This document shows, in pieces, positions 13,722 through 21,442 of a stretch of DNA of 40,271 nucleotides. Made by a program: the position numbers and the translations under genes. How positions within the stretch are numbered: the stretch's first letter is position 1; every line of letters begins with the position of its first letter. The notes under the pieces are model-generated. The model saw nothing but the letters and a program-made list of their open reading frames with translations. It was not told the DNA's origin and did no database searches. Source of the stretch: UBA3792 sp045114775 (GTDB lineage Bacteria; Bacillota; Clostridia; Christensenellales; CAG-138); the NCBI GenBank assembly GCA_045114775.1, contig JBGULC010000006.1, forward strand, positions 1 through 40,271. Direction: 5' to 3'.

Positions 13722-14081
13722 ATGGCACAGAAACCGCTGCGGCCGTGCAGGCATCCAGGATGCCCGACACTGACCCGCGAGGGCTGGTGCGAGAAGCACA
13801 GACCGAAACACCAGCGCAAGGACAGCGCCGCATGGCACGGCTGGTACAGCCTGCCGATCTGGACGAAGCGGCTGCGCCCCGGGCACCTGGTGCGCGAGCC
13901 CTTCTGCAGGACGTGCGCGCAGGCCGGGATCCGGACACGGGCCGAGGTCGTCGACCATGTGCAGCCACATCGAGGCGACTGGCAGCTGTTCATCGACGAG
14001 ACGAACCTGCAGAGCTTGTGCAAGTACCACCACGACCAGAAGACGGCGCTCGAACAGGCGCAGGGCCGGCGCGAAACCTGA
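13722..14081 (+). CDS. HNH endonuclease
   Basis: The 119-aa protein has the HNH fold: zinc ligands CxxC-type (CRTC near 66-69), VVDHVQPHRGD (His of motif 1 near 80), and NLQSLCKYHHDQK (Asn and His of motifs 2-3). HNH nucleases directly before P27 TerS are required for cos packaging in Gram-positive phages (HK97 gp74-like role). AGGAGGA precedes the ATG, which sits just after the terminator. Confidence 0.93.
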   Translation: MAQKPLRPCRHPGCPTLTREGWCEKHRPKHQRKDSAAWHGWYSLPIWTKRLRPGHLVREPFCRTCAQAGIRTRAEVVDHVQPHRGDWQLFIDETNLQSLCKYHHDQKTALEQAQGRRET

Positions 14082-14377
14082 TCGGGCTCCTGCCCGCGCC
14101 ACACGCGCTCCCATGCAGCGGCGAGCGCGGGCGCATGCAGCGCCGGGCGCGCGGGCGGGATCTCCCCACCCTCTGAGCCCCTCCCCCCGGGTCCGAAAAG
14201 TTTCGAGGCCCCCTGCCCTATGCCCCGCGTCCCCAGAAATGCGAGAAAATTTCCCCGATCGAGGATCGGGATCGGCTCGCCCGACCGAAGGCCTGCGTAC
14301 CACGCGGGCGGCGATCATTTTCGTGACGCCACGAAAATGGTGTAGGCCGGGCCGGCCGTGACTCCGGAGGTGTTACC
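14082..14377 (+). other. cos: Probable cos region
   Basis: No gene is seen. The segment between HNH and TerS is very GC-rich, then contains a polypyrimidine/poly-C stretch (14172-14190), a GATCGAGGATC repeat area (14257-14272) and a perfect 9-bp inverted repeat ATTTTCGTG/CACGAAAAT (14317-14338). Phages with HNH-P27-Terminase_1 gene order usually carry cos here. The exact nick positions cannot be read from sequence alone. Confidence 0.5.
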
Positions 14378-14854
14378 GTGCCGACCCCTGTGAAGAACCT
14401 GGACAACATGAGCAAGCACCTGACGAAGGACGAGCTCGAGGCGCGCGCTCTTTACCAGGCCGCGGCCCTTCCCTCGCGCCGGCCGAAGAAGCCGAAGCTG
14501 ATCACCCAGGACAAGGCGGCGAGCCGGCACTGGGCGCGGATCCTGAAGGACATGCAGGATCTGGAGATCATCGACGTGCTCGACACGGACGCGCTGGCGA
14601 TATACTGCGCGAAGCTCAGCCGGCGGGACCGGCTGCAGCAGGAATACCTGGCGCTGCTGGCGCGGCGGGATGACGAGCTGGACCTGAACGACGTCCGGGC
14701 GGCGATCAAGCTGTCCGAAGCTCTGCAGGCAGCCGAGCGCGAGATTCTCGCCTACGCCTCCAAGCTGGGCCTGACCCCGGAGAGCCGGGTACGGCTGGCG
14801 AAGAGGCTGGCCGATCAGGAGGACGCGGACCCGGACGCGGATCTGTTCGCATGA
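14378..14854 (+). CDS. terS: Terminase small subunit, P27 family
   Basis: The 158-aa protein recognises phage DNA for packaging. It shows the P27 pattern: a helical body (ASRHWARILKDMQDLEIIDVLDTDALAIYC), a long linking helix, and the conserved GLTPESRVRLAKR near the end. Start GTG 14378 has GGAGGT at 14365. It is separated from TerL by almost 3.5 kb, although the two are normally adjacent. Its stop overlaps the next start. Confidence 0.93.
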   Translation: MPTPVKNLDNMSKHLTKDELEARALYQAAALPSRRPKKPKLITQDKAASRHWARILKDMQDLEIIDVLDTDALAIYCAKLSRRDRLQQEYLALLARRDDELDLNDVRAAIKLSEALQAAEREILAYASKLGLTPESRVRLAKRLADQEDADPDADLFA

Positions 14855-15048
14855 GAAACCCATGCTCGAAAGAATGTCCTGATCGGACACCGGGACCAGG
14901 CTGCACATGTGAGCGCCGCGAGGCGTGGCTCTTCCTGAAGGAACAGGCGAACAAAGAGCGCCGCCGTCAGAGCCTCGTCAGCAGCTACCAGCGAGAGGCC
15001 ATCCGAAAGAGCAAGACGAGCGGATGGAGAAGGAAGCATCGCATATGA
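14851..15048 (+). CDS. Small Cys-rich protein after TerS, 65 aa
   Basis: It starts in ATGA overlap with TerS. The N-terminus carries CSKECPDRTPGPGCTC, four cysteines as in a short family of phage zinc proteins, and the C-terminus is a basic helix (QREAIRKSKTSGWRRKHR). It overlaps the ParB-like gene by 4 bp. The dispersed 17-bp motif lies inside (14874-14890). Function is unknown. Confidence 0.75.
   Translation: MRNPCSKECPDRTPGPGCTCERREAWLFLKEQANKERRRQSLVSSYQREAIRKSKTSGWRRKHRI
14874..14890 (+). promoter_or_regulatory. Dispersed 17-bp palindromic motif, copy 3
   Basis: ATGTCCTGATCGGACAC, with perfect TGTCC/GGACA arms around 5 bp. It matches RTGTYCTRWTMGGACWC and is located within the small gene after TerS. 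Confidence 0.6.
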
Positions 15049-15497
15049 TCGAGAATGAAATCTGGATGCCGACGGAGATCGAGATCCGCGAGATCGCATC
15101 CCTGAAGCCCTACGACCGGAACGCCAGGATCCACAGCGAGGAGCAGATCAAGAACCTCGCCGAGAGCATCCGGCATTACGGATTCCTCCGTCCCCTGCTG
15201 ATCACCGCCGAAGGTGAGATCGTCTGCGGCCATGGCCGCGTCGAGGGCGCCAAGCTCGCCGGGCTTACCCGGCTGCCCTGCATTCTGGCAGAGAAGCTGA
15301 CGGACGCGCAGCGGCGCGGCTTTATCCTGGCAGACAACGCGCTGGCCGAACAGGCCACCTGGGACAAGGCCATCGTGAGCGCGGAACTGATCCGGCTGCG
15401 GGATGAAGGATTCAGCATCAACCTGACCGGATTTAATGCCGCGGAGATACGGATCGGCGACCCTGTAACCGTTTCGACACCCCCCCCAGGTAATTGA
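15045..15497 (+). CDS. ParB/Srx-like N-terminal half of a split DNA methyltransferase
   Basis: This 150-aa reading frame carries the ParB/sulfiredoxin-like domain (IREIASLKPYDRNARIHSEEQ, GHGRVEGAKLAG, ILADNALAEQATWD) that normally precedes a DNA methyltransferase in one polypeptide. The frame runs into eight C's at 15480-15487 and stops at 15495-15497. With one C fewer it would continue without a stop into the methyltransferase, giving a protein of about 420 aa. It is therefore half of a frameshifted, phase-variable or recoded gene. Confidence 0.88.
   Translation: MIENEIWMPTEIEIREIASLKPYDRNARIHSEEQIKNLAESIRHYGFLRPLLITAEGEIVCGHGRVEGAKLAGLTRLPCILAEKLTDAQRRGFILADNALAEQATWDKAIVSAELIRLRDEGFSINLTGFNAAEIRIGDPVTVSTPPPGN
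15480..15487 (+). repeat. C8 homopolymer at the ParB-methyltransferase junction
   Basis: Eight consecutive C's. In frame 0 the reading is ACA CCC CCC CCA GGT AAT TGA. Dropping one C gives CAG GTA ATT GAT and an open frame through the methyltransferase. Such tracts gain or lose bases by slippage. Confidence 0.9.
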
Positions 15498-15549
15498 TGA
15501 CGATTTTGATGCAAAACCACCGGACAACCCCCGCGTCAACCTCGGCGAT

Positions 15550-16308
15550 ATGTGGCGTCTCGGCGATCACATTCTGGTCTGCGGGGATGCCACCGACCCG
15601 GACACGGTGCGCCGCCTGGCATCTGATTCTCGGATCGACATCGCGATCACTTCACCGCCCTACGGCGTCAGCAATTCTGCCGCGCTGCGTGACCACTATG
15701 TGAAGGGATCGGCAAAGCGGAAGACGCTCTATAAGACACACAAAGACAAGAAAGACCAGTGGCGAGACCTGATCACATCGTCCATGGACTGCATGCGCGA
15801 AGTCTCGGATGCACAATTCGTCAACATCCAGATGCTGGCAGAAAACAAGAACAACCTCATCGACATCCTGGCCGCATATAATTCCTGCCTATGCGATATT
15901 ATCGTCTGGGACAAACAGAAGGCCCCTCCGCAGATGCAAGGCTGCGTTCTGAACAACGAGTTCGAGTTCGTCTTCGTTTTCGGAAAAGAAGGCGCCTCAC
16001 GGGCTATCCCGTTTTCTGACTTCCATGGGAACGTGAGCAACGTCCTTCACATCATGACGGGCAACAATGAGTTCGCAGACGTTCACCGCGCTGTATACCC
16101 TGTGCAGCTTCCGGCCAATTTGCTGGCGATGGCATCAAAGGCTGACACGGTCCTCGACCCCTTCGGCGGGACGGGCACGACGATGATCGCTTGTGAACAG
16201 CTGGGTCGTAAGTGTCGGATGATAGAACTGGACCCTGCATACTGCGATGTAATCATCGCCAGATGGGAGAAGTTTACCGGTCAGAAGGCGGTGCTGACGG
16301 ATGGCTAA
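15550..16308 (+). CDS. DNA methyltransferase, beta class (C-terminal half)
   Basis: From ATG 15550 this encodes 252 aa; the frame is open upstream to the C8 tract and reads VIDDDFDAKPPDN there. Motif IV SPPY (TSPPYGV) precedes motif I (DPFGGTGTT), the order of beta-class N4-cytosine or N6-adenine methyltransferases, and IIVWDKQKAP lies between. ATG 15550 has no ribosome binding site, so full translation probably requires the upstream half by recoding or a 7-C variant. It probably methylates phage or host DNA, which could block restriction. It overlaps the next gene by 8 bp. Confidence 0.88.
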   Translation: MWRLGDHILVCGDATDPDTVRRLASDSRIDIAITSPPYGVSNSAALRDHYVKGSAKRKTLYKTHKDKKDQWRDLITSSMDCMREVSDAQFVNIQMLAENKNNLIDILAAYNSCLCDIIVWDKQKAPPQMQGCVLNNEFEFVFVFGKEGASRAIPFSDFHGNVSNVLHIMTGNNEFADVHRAVYPVQLPANLLAMASKADTVLDPFGGTGTTMIACEQLGRKCRMIELDPAYCDVIIARWEKFTGQKAVLTDG

Positions 16309-16606
16309 GATCCAGAACGCCGTACCGGCTGCACCGAGATGGATGGCCGGATCGCTGTCAGACAGATGGAACGATCTGGCCCCGATCGCCGTCATGAAGG
16401 GCACGCTGAGCGAATCCACTGCGGACGCCTTCGCCCGGTACATCGTCGCCGAGAATCAATACCTGCAGGCCGTGCAGCGGGTCCTGAACGCACTTCAGAC
16501 TGGTAATACAGACGCCGCAAAAGACTGGTCATCCGTGCAGGATCGCTTCTTCAAAGAGATGGAGAGCAGCGGGAAGGCCTTCGGTCTGGCGCCGGGAGCA
16601 TTCTGA
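16301..16606 (+). CDS. P27-like terminase small-subunit-like protein
   Basis: This 101-aa protein resembles a compact P27 fold: PRWMAGSLSDRWNDLAPIAV, then LSESTADAFARYIVAENQY, a linking helix and FGLAPGAF near the end. It would be a second TerS-type protein in the packaging operon, shorter than the one at 14378. It may pair with TerL as an alternative subunit or be a remnant. It starts inside the last codons of the methyltransferase gene. Confidence 0.6.
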   Translation: MAKIQNAVPAAPRWMAGSLSDRWNDLAPIAVMKGTLSESTADAFARYIVAENQYLQAVQRVLNALQTGNTDAAKDWSSVQDRFFKEMESSGKAFGLAPGAF

Positions 16607-16625
16607 GAACGGAGTGAGGACCGTC

Positions 16626-18293
16626 ATGAGAAAGAACCCCATCAAAGTCTCGGTGCTGATCCCGGTGTGGAATCAGGAGACGCTGGTGGTGCGGGCGCTG
16701 GACAGCGTGCCGGACCGGGAGGACATCGAGATCCTCGTCTGCGACGACGGGAGCCGGGACGAGACCTGGGATGTGCTGCAGCGGTACACGCGCAGGAACC
16801 CCGGCCGGAACATCCGGCTCTTCCGGAACGCGACGAACCTCGGCGAAGGCGCCACGCGGAACGTGCTGCTCGACGCGGCGCAGGGCGAGTACATCGCGAG
16901 CCTCGACAGCGACGACCGCTTCTCCCCCGAAGGCTTCGAGAAGGCCATGGCGCAGCTGGACGGCACCGACATCGTCTTCATCACCTGGAAGGAGAACAGC
17001 GGCCGGGTGCCGAAGATCACGAAGGAGAACAAGCTCTTCTACTGCGGCCTGAGCCTGCGGCTGATCCGGCGGGCCTTCCTCGGGACGGACCGGTGCGACC
17101 CGGTGCGGTACGCGGCCGACAAGACGCTGAGCGTGAAGCTGGACGCCAGGGAGCACACGGAGAAGTTTACCGGCATCGTCGCCTATCTTTACAACTACCC
17201 CCGGGCGGGCAGCCTGGTGGATCTCAAAGCGAGAGGATATGAGAGCATGTACAACACCATCGTCTACTACGGCCACGTCTTCCGGATCGGCGGCGTGGAG
17301 ACCTTCTTCTATGAGCTGGCCAGGAAGTACGCGGACCGCGACATCACGATGCTGTACAAAAGCGGCGACCCGGAGCAGCTGCAGCGGCTGGGCAGGTACA
17401 TCCGGCTGAAGAAGTGGGACGAGAAGCCGATCTCCTGCCGGCAGGCGATCTTCGGCTACAGCTGGGAGCCGCGGGATCTGGACCTCATCCGGGCGGAAGA
17501 GTACATCCAGGTGATCCACGCGGACTTCGGCGCGCTGCGGCACATGATCGTCCCGAAGCTGGACCCGCGCTTCCGGTACCTGGCCGTCAGTGAGAACAAC
17601 GCGGTCGAGTGGGAGAAGCTGACCGGGATCCGGCCGGAGGTATGCTACAACCCCATCACCGTCGACAAGCCGCAGAAGGTGCTGCACCTGATCTCGGCCA
17701 CGCGGCTCGGGCAGGAGAAGGGCCTCTGGCGGATGCAGAAGCTGGCCAAGGCGCTGGACGACGCCGGCGTGCGGTACGTGTGGACCATCTACACCGACAG
17801 CACGGCGCGCTTCGACAGCCCGAACGTGATCCTCGCACCGTCGCGCCTGGACGTGCGGGACTATGTGGCGGACGCCGACTATCTGGTGCAGCTGAGCGAC
17901 AGCGAAGGCTATCCCTACAGCCTGCTGGAGGCGCTGTGCCTCGGGACGCCGGTGATCGTGACGGACCTGCCGTCGAACCCGGACTCGCAGGTGGTGGACG
18001 GCGTGAACGCCTGGGTTCTCCCCTTCGACATGAGCGAGATCCCGGTGGAGAAGATCGCGAAGGGCCTGAAGCGCTTCAAGTACAAACCGCGGGAGGACGG
18101 CTGGGGCGACATCCTGGTGAAGAGCGAGAGCAGCTGGAGCGAAGAGCGCGGGAAGACCGTCACCGTCGAGGCGGTGGTGAAGTATCTCGACCTCGAGCTG
18201 AACAAAGTCTTCGAGCCGGGCCAGACGCACGAGTGCACCAGGGACCGCGGCGAGGATCTGGAGCAGAAGCACCTGGCGCGGATCCTGTACTGA
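16626..18293 (+). CDS. Two-domain glycosyltransferase (GT2 fused to GT4)
   Basis: This 555-aa enzyme has an N-terminal GT-A domain (residues 5 to about 205: VSVLIPVWNQE, VCDDGSRDET, and the nucleotide-sugar DxD region SLDSDDRF), followed by a GT-B/GT4 domain (about 210-520: GGVETFFYELA, SEGYPYSLLEALCLGTPVIV with the E-x7-E signature). Both catalytic modules look intact. ATG 16626 with GAGG about 6 nt upstream is preferred to GTG 16614. It sits between a TerS-like gene and TerL, so it is expressed with packaging genes. The acceptor (capsid, tail, cell wall or modified DNA) is unknown. Confidence 0.85.
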   Translation: MRKNPIKVSVLIPVWNQETLVVRALDSVPDREDIEILVCDDGSRDETWDVLQRYTRRNPGRNIRLFRNATNLGEGATRNVLLDAAQGEYIASLDSDDRFSPEGFEKAMAQLDGTDIVFITWKENSGRVPKITKENKLFYCGLSLRLIRRAFLGTDRCDPVRYAADKTLSVKLDAREHTEKFTGIVAYLYNYPRAGSLVDLKARGYESMYNTIVYYGHVFRIGGVETFFYELARKYADRDITMLYKSGDPEQLQRLGRYIRLKKWDEKPISCRQAIFGYSWEPRDLDLIRAEEYIQVIHADFGALRHMIVPKLDPRFRYLAVSENNAVEWEKLTGIRPEVCYNPITVDKPQKVLHLISATRLGQEKGLWRMQKLAKALDDAGVRYVWTIYTDSTARFDSPNVILAPSRLDVRDYVADADYLVQLSDSEGYPYSLLEALCLGTPVIVTDLPSNPDSQVVDGVNAWVLPFDMSEIPVEKIAKGLKRFKYKPREDGWGDILVKSESSWSEERGKTVTVEAVVKYLDLELNKVFEPGQTHECTRDRGEDLEQKHLARILY

Positions 18294-18294
18294 G

Positions 18295-20091
18295 ATGCCG
18301 GGCCGGGACGAGATCCTGACGCACCCGGTCACGATGTACGCCAAACAGGTCACAGCCGGAAGGCTGAAGCGCAACTGCGGGCCGTATGAGATCAAGGCCT
18401 GCCAGCGGCACCTGGACGATCTGAAGCGGGTCGGCAATCCTGACTTTCCCTACGTGTTCGACGTGACGAGGGCCGACCGGATCTATCGGTGGTTTACCCT
18501 CTGCATCCAGAGCCGCGGCCCGGAGGCCGGGCAGCCGGTGCAGCTGCAGGACTGGCAGCAGTTCGACCTCGGCTGCGTATACGGCTGGGTGCATAAAGAT
18601 ACAGGCGAGCGCCGCTTCACCATCACCTACGAGAAGCGGGCGCGCGGCAACTTCAAAAGCACCGAGAAGTCAGGCCAGTGTCTGTATCACATGTGCGGCG
18701 ACGCGCTGTACCGCCCCGGACATCCGGAGGAGGCGCAGTACGAGAAGAGCCCCGAGGTGGACTGCGTGGCCGTGGACCGCGGCCAGGCGATGCGCGTCTT
18801 CGGCGACGCCAGGGAGATCGCGGAGGCCAGCCCGAAGATCGCGGCGCACCTGATCATCCCGAAGAGCCTGCCACTGAAGAGCAGGAGGCTCGGCGGCCGG
18901 ATGCGGGCCCTGTCGAAGGACGTCAAGAACAAGGACTCGGGCGCGCCGACCTTCGTGGTCATCGACGAGTATCACGCGCACCCGACGGCGGACCTGCACG
19001 ACATCGAGCTGAACGCCTTCGGCAAGCGGTGGCAGCCGCTGATGGCGGTGATCACCACCGCGGGCGACGACGCAGAGAACAAGCCCTGCTTCATAGAGGA
19101 AGCCTATGCAAAGCAGATCCTCGATGGACGGGTGCAGGACGACCGGTACTTCGTGATGATCCGGGAGCTACCGGAGGGCGCGGATCCTCACGATCGCAGC
19201 GAGTGGGTGAAGCCGAACCCCTGCCTGCGCGTTGACAACGACTACAGCCGGAAGATGCGCGAGCAGATCGAGCAGGAGTACACCGCAGCCTATGGCAGCA
19301 ACGACGCCAACAAGATCAGGCAGTTCCTGACCAGGCGCATGGACCGCTGGCAGCAGCTGAGCGAGAACAGCTACCTCACCGAGGACCAGATGGAACTGGC
19401 GCGAAAGGCGCAGGTGTCTCCGGAAGTCTTCGCGGATCTGACGGACGGCCTCGAGTGCTGGTGCGGCTTCGACCTCGGCAAGCGGATCGACCTCTCCGGC
19501 GTGGCGGCGGTGTTCCTGCTGCCGGACGGGCGGGTGGCCGTGAAGATGCACGGCTTCCTCCCCCAGGATGCAGCCATCCGGCACGAGCACTCGGACCGGG
19601 TGCCCTATGTGGCATGGTCCAAGCGCGGGTGGTGCACCCTGACGCCGGGCGCGGTGACGGACAACAGCTACGTGCACGACTGGATCATGCGGGGCCGGTT
19701 TTACGGCTGGCAGGTCGTGAATGTCTGCTACGACGGACACAACGCCACGGACCTGGCCATCCGGATGAATGAGGAGGCCAGAAACGAGGACTGGTGCGTG
19801 GAGATCTCCCAGACCTGCGCCGGGCAGAACCTGGCGGTCAAGGGATTCCGGGAACTGCTGCTGCAGGGCAAGATCGTGATCGAGGAAAGCGGCCTCGCGA
19901 TGTGGTGCCTCAGCAACGCCGTGGAGATCATGAACAACTACGGCGACGTGAAGCTCAACAAGAAAAGCCAGAAAGACACGCAGCGCATCGACCCGGTGGC
20001 GGCCACGATGAACGCCCTGGCGCTGGCACTGATCCGCAGGAACAACCCGACCCTGTCGGACAGACTGGAGGATCAGGACTGGAGCATGTGA
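18295..20091 (+). CDS. terL: Terminase large subunit
   Basis: This 598-aa packaging motor is of the Terminase_1/HK97 type. The ATPase domain has a Walker-A-like EKRARGNFKS (113-122) and Walker B FVVIDEYHAH (about 220-229). The nuclease domain has GFDLGKRIDLSG (about 388-399), CYDGHNATD and RIDPVAATMNA near the C-terminus, as expected for metal-binding acidic residues. Spacing after the glycosyltransferase stop is 1 bp. The ribosome binding site is weak, so coupling is likely. Downstream lies an intergenic copy of the 17-bp motif. Confidence 0.95.
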   Translation: MPGRDEILTHPVTMYAKQVTAGRLKRNCGPYEIKACQRHLDDLKRVGNPDFPYVFDVTRADRIYRWFTLCIQSRGPEAGQPVQLQDWQQFDLGCVYGWVHKDTGERRFTITYEKRARGNFKSTEKSGQCLYHMCGDALYRPGHPEEAQYEKSPEVDCVAVDRGQAMRVFGDAREIAEASPKIAAHLIIPKSLPLKSRRLGGRMRALSKDVKNKDSGAPTFVVIDEYHAHPTADLHDIELNAFGKRWQPLMAVITTAGDDAENKPCFIEEAYAKQILDGRVQDDRYFVMIRELPEGADPHDRSEWVKPNPCLRVDNDYSRKMREQIEQEYTAAYGSNDANKIRQFLTRRMDRWQQLSENSYLTEDQMELARKAQVSPEVFADLTDGLECWCGFDLGKRIDLSGVAAVFLLPDGRVAVKMHGFLPQDAAIRHEHSDRVPYVAWSKRGWCTLTPGAVTDNSYVHDWIMRGRFYGWQVVNVCYDGHNATDLAIRMNEEARNEDWCVEISQTCAGQNLAVKGFRELLLQGKIVIEESGLAMWCLSNAVEIMNNYGDVKLNKKSQKDTQRIDPVAATMNALALALIRRNNPTLSDRLEDQDWSM

Positions 20092-20093
20092 GC

Positions 20094-20110
20094 GTGTCCT
20101 ATCAGAACAC
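20094..20110 (+). promoter_or_regulatory. Dispersed 17-bp palindromic motif, copy 4
   Basis: GTGTCCTATCAGAACAC. Its reverse complement differs from the 1756-1772 copy at one base only. It lies in the short gap between TerL and the head-tail adaptor gene, next to that gene's AGGAGG site. Confidence 0.6.
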
Positions 20111-20121
20111 AGGAGGGTAAC

Positions 20122-20478
20122 ATGGCGCGGTATGACGACGCGGCGGAACTGAACAGGAGGGTCACCTTCCAGCGCTTCACCGGCGAGAGCGACATCGTCG
20201 GCGACTTCCAGTATCTGGACGACAGCAACTGGGAGAACGTGATCACGGTCTGGGCGCAGGTGAAGACGATCAGCAGCCGCGAGTTCATGACGGCCGGCCA
20301 GGAGCAGGACGAGGTCACGCACAACATCAAGGTGCGGTACCGGAACTGGGACAGCGACGTCACCTGCATGCGGGCGACCACGTCCATCGGAAAACGGTAC
20401 AAGCTGCTCTCCCCTCCCCTGGACCTGTACGGCGGGAAGCAGTACCAGCTGATCAAGGCCGCCGAGGTGTGGGAGTGA
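20122..20478 (+). CDS. Head-tail adaptor / head closure protein
   Basis: This 118-aa protein reads as a Phage_H_T_join/SPP1 gp16-like barrel: LNRRVTFQRFTGE at the start, WAQVKTISSREFMTAGQ and IKVRYRNWDSD in the middle, YQLIKAAEVWE at the end. It closes the portal channel and joins the tail. In most siphoviruses it lies after the capsid gene; here it directly follows TerL. A GGAGGG site precedes the ATG. Confidence 0.82.
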   Translation: MARYDDAAELNRRVTFQRFTGESDIVGDFQYLDDSNWENVITVWAQVKTISSREFMTAGQEQDEVTHNIKVRYRNWDSDVTCMRATTSIGKRYKLLSPPLDLYGGKQYQLIKAAEVWE

Positions 20479-20978
20479 GCGCCGAGCCCATCACGTTCGA
20501 CACCACGGACGTGACGAAGATGATCGGCATGCTGAACAAGATCGGGGTGAGCCCCCAGAAGGCGATCAACAAGGGCACCTCGAAGGCGGCCCTGCTGCTG
20601 AAGCGGAAGATCCGGGCCGAGGCGCCGGTGAGGACCGGCACCCTGCGGAAGAACATCGTCGTCAAGGCGGAATCGAACCACGGGAAGAAGGGCCGGAAGG
20701 TGCGCGAAATCACCTTCAAGGGCGGCGAAGAGGCCAACGCGCAGCTGCAGAGGACCATCCAGAACCCCGGGGCGCTGGGCGGCAAGAGCTCGAAGGCCTA
20801 CTACCCGGCCTCGCAGGAGTTCGGGTACCTCGCCAGGGCGAAGGGCGGCGGCGTGCAGTACATCCCCGGGAAGCACTTCATGCGGGACCCCGCGGACGCG
20901 AATGAGCCGCAGGCCAGACAGCTGATGATTGACACCACGATGGAGGTGCTGGAAAAGACATGGCAGGAGAATCAATAG
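20475..20978 (+). CDS. HK97 gp10-like neck protein
   Basis: The 167-aa protein contains KAALLLKRKIRAEAPVRTGTLRKNI, a hallmark of the HK97 gp10 family that joins neck and tail, and a later YPASQEFG and HFMRDPADAN. The GTG at 20475 overlaps the preceding stop (GTGA). GTG 20469 is 6 nt further upstream and less likely. It is placed before the protease and portal genes, unlike the usual order. Confidence 0.85.
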   Translation: MSAEPITFDTTDVTKMIGMLNKIGVSPQKAINKGTSKAALLLKRKIRAEAPVRTGTLRKNIVVKAESNHGKKGRKVREITFKGGEEANAQLQRTIQNPGALGGKSSKAYYPASQEFGYLARAKGGGVQYIPGKHFMRDPADANEPQARQLMIDTTMEVLEKTWQENQ

Positions 20979-21442
20979 ACCGGCTGAGCCCGGAGTTCGC
21001 GCTGGTGGAGGCCCTGCGCACGGTGCCCGTGCTGCTGGACGCCGGCGGCGCGGCGAAGGTGGCAGCCATGCAGCCGAAGAAGAGCTGGAAGCCGCCCTTC
21101 GCGTACTACATCCCCACCGTCGACAGCGAGGACGAGGCGCTGGACGGGCCGACCGGCCTGCAGCACTTCGCGGCGGAGCTGCACTTCGTGGGCGGCACGC
21201 ACCGCGGCATGCAGCTGCTGTGCCAGCGGGCCAAGAAAGCCCTGACGGCCATGCCGGGCACGGTGTACAGTACGACGCCGGCCGACGGTGAGCCCGGAGG
21301 CAGCATTCTGGCGGAGGCCGTGAACCTGCAGCAGGTCTCGCCGGATCTGTTTGAGGCGGAGGTCTCGTACTATCGGCGGGTGTACACGGTGCAGATCGAC
21401 TACCAGACGGAAGAAGTCTATGAGGAGGTACCAAGCGCATGA
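20960..21442 (+). CDS. Tail terminator-like protein
   Basis: This 160-aa protein resembles tail terminator/DUF806-like minor tail proteins: SPEFALVEALRTVPVLLDAG at the N-terminus, and a beta-rich body with LFEAEVSYYRRVYTVQIDYQTEE near the end. It overlaps the gp10-like gene by 19 bp and the protease gene by 4 bp. The assignment relies on position after gp10 and the overall pattern. Confidence 0.7.
   Translation: MAGESIDRLSPEFALVEALRTVPVLLDAGGAAKVAAMQPKKSWKPPFAYYIPTVDSEDEALDGPTGLQHFAAELHFVGGTHRGMQLLCQRAKKALTAMPGTVYSTTPADGEPGGSILAEAVNLQQVSPDLFEAEVSYYRRVYTVQIDYQTEEVYEEVPSA

Noticed and set aside
16551..18437. 628-codon open frame on the minus strand opposite the glycosyltransferase
   Set aside because: The plus-strand frame has clear glycosyltransferase motifs and a ribosome binding site. 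The antisense frame lacks recognisable domains and is rich in the residues expected from reading GC-rich codons backwards.
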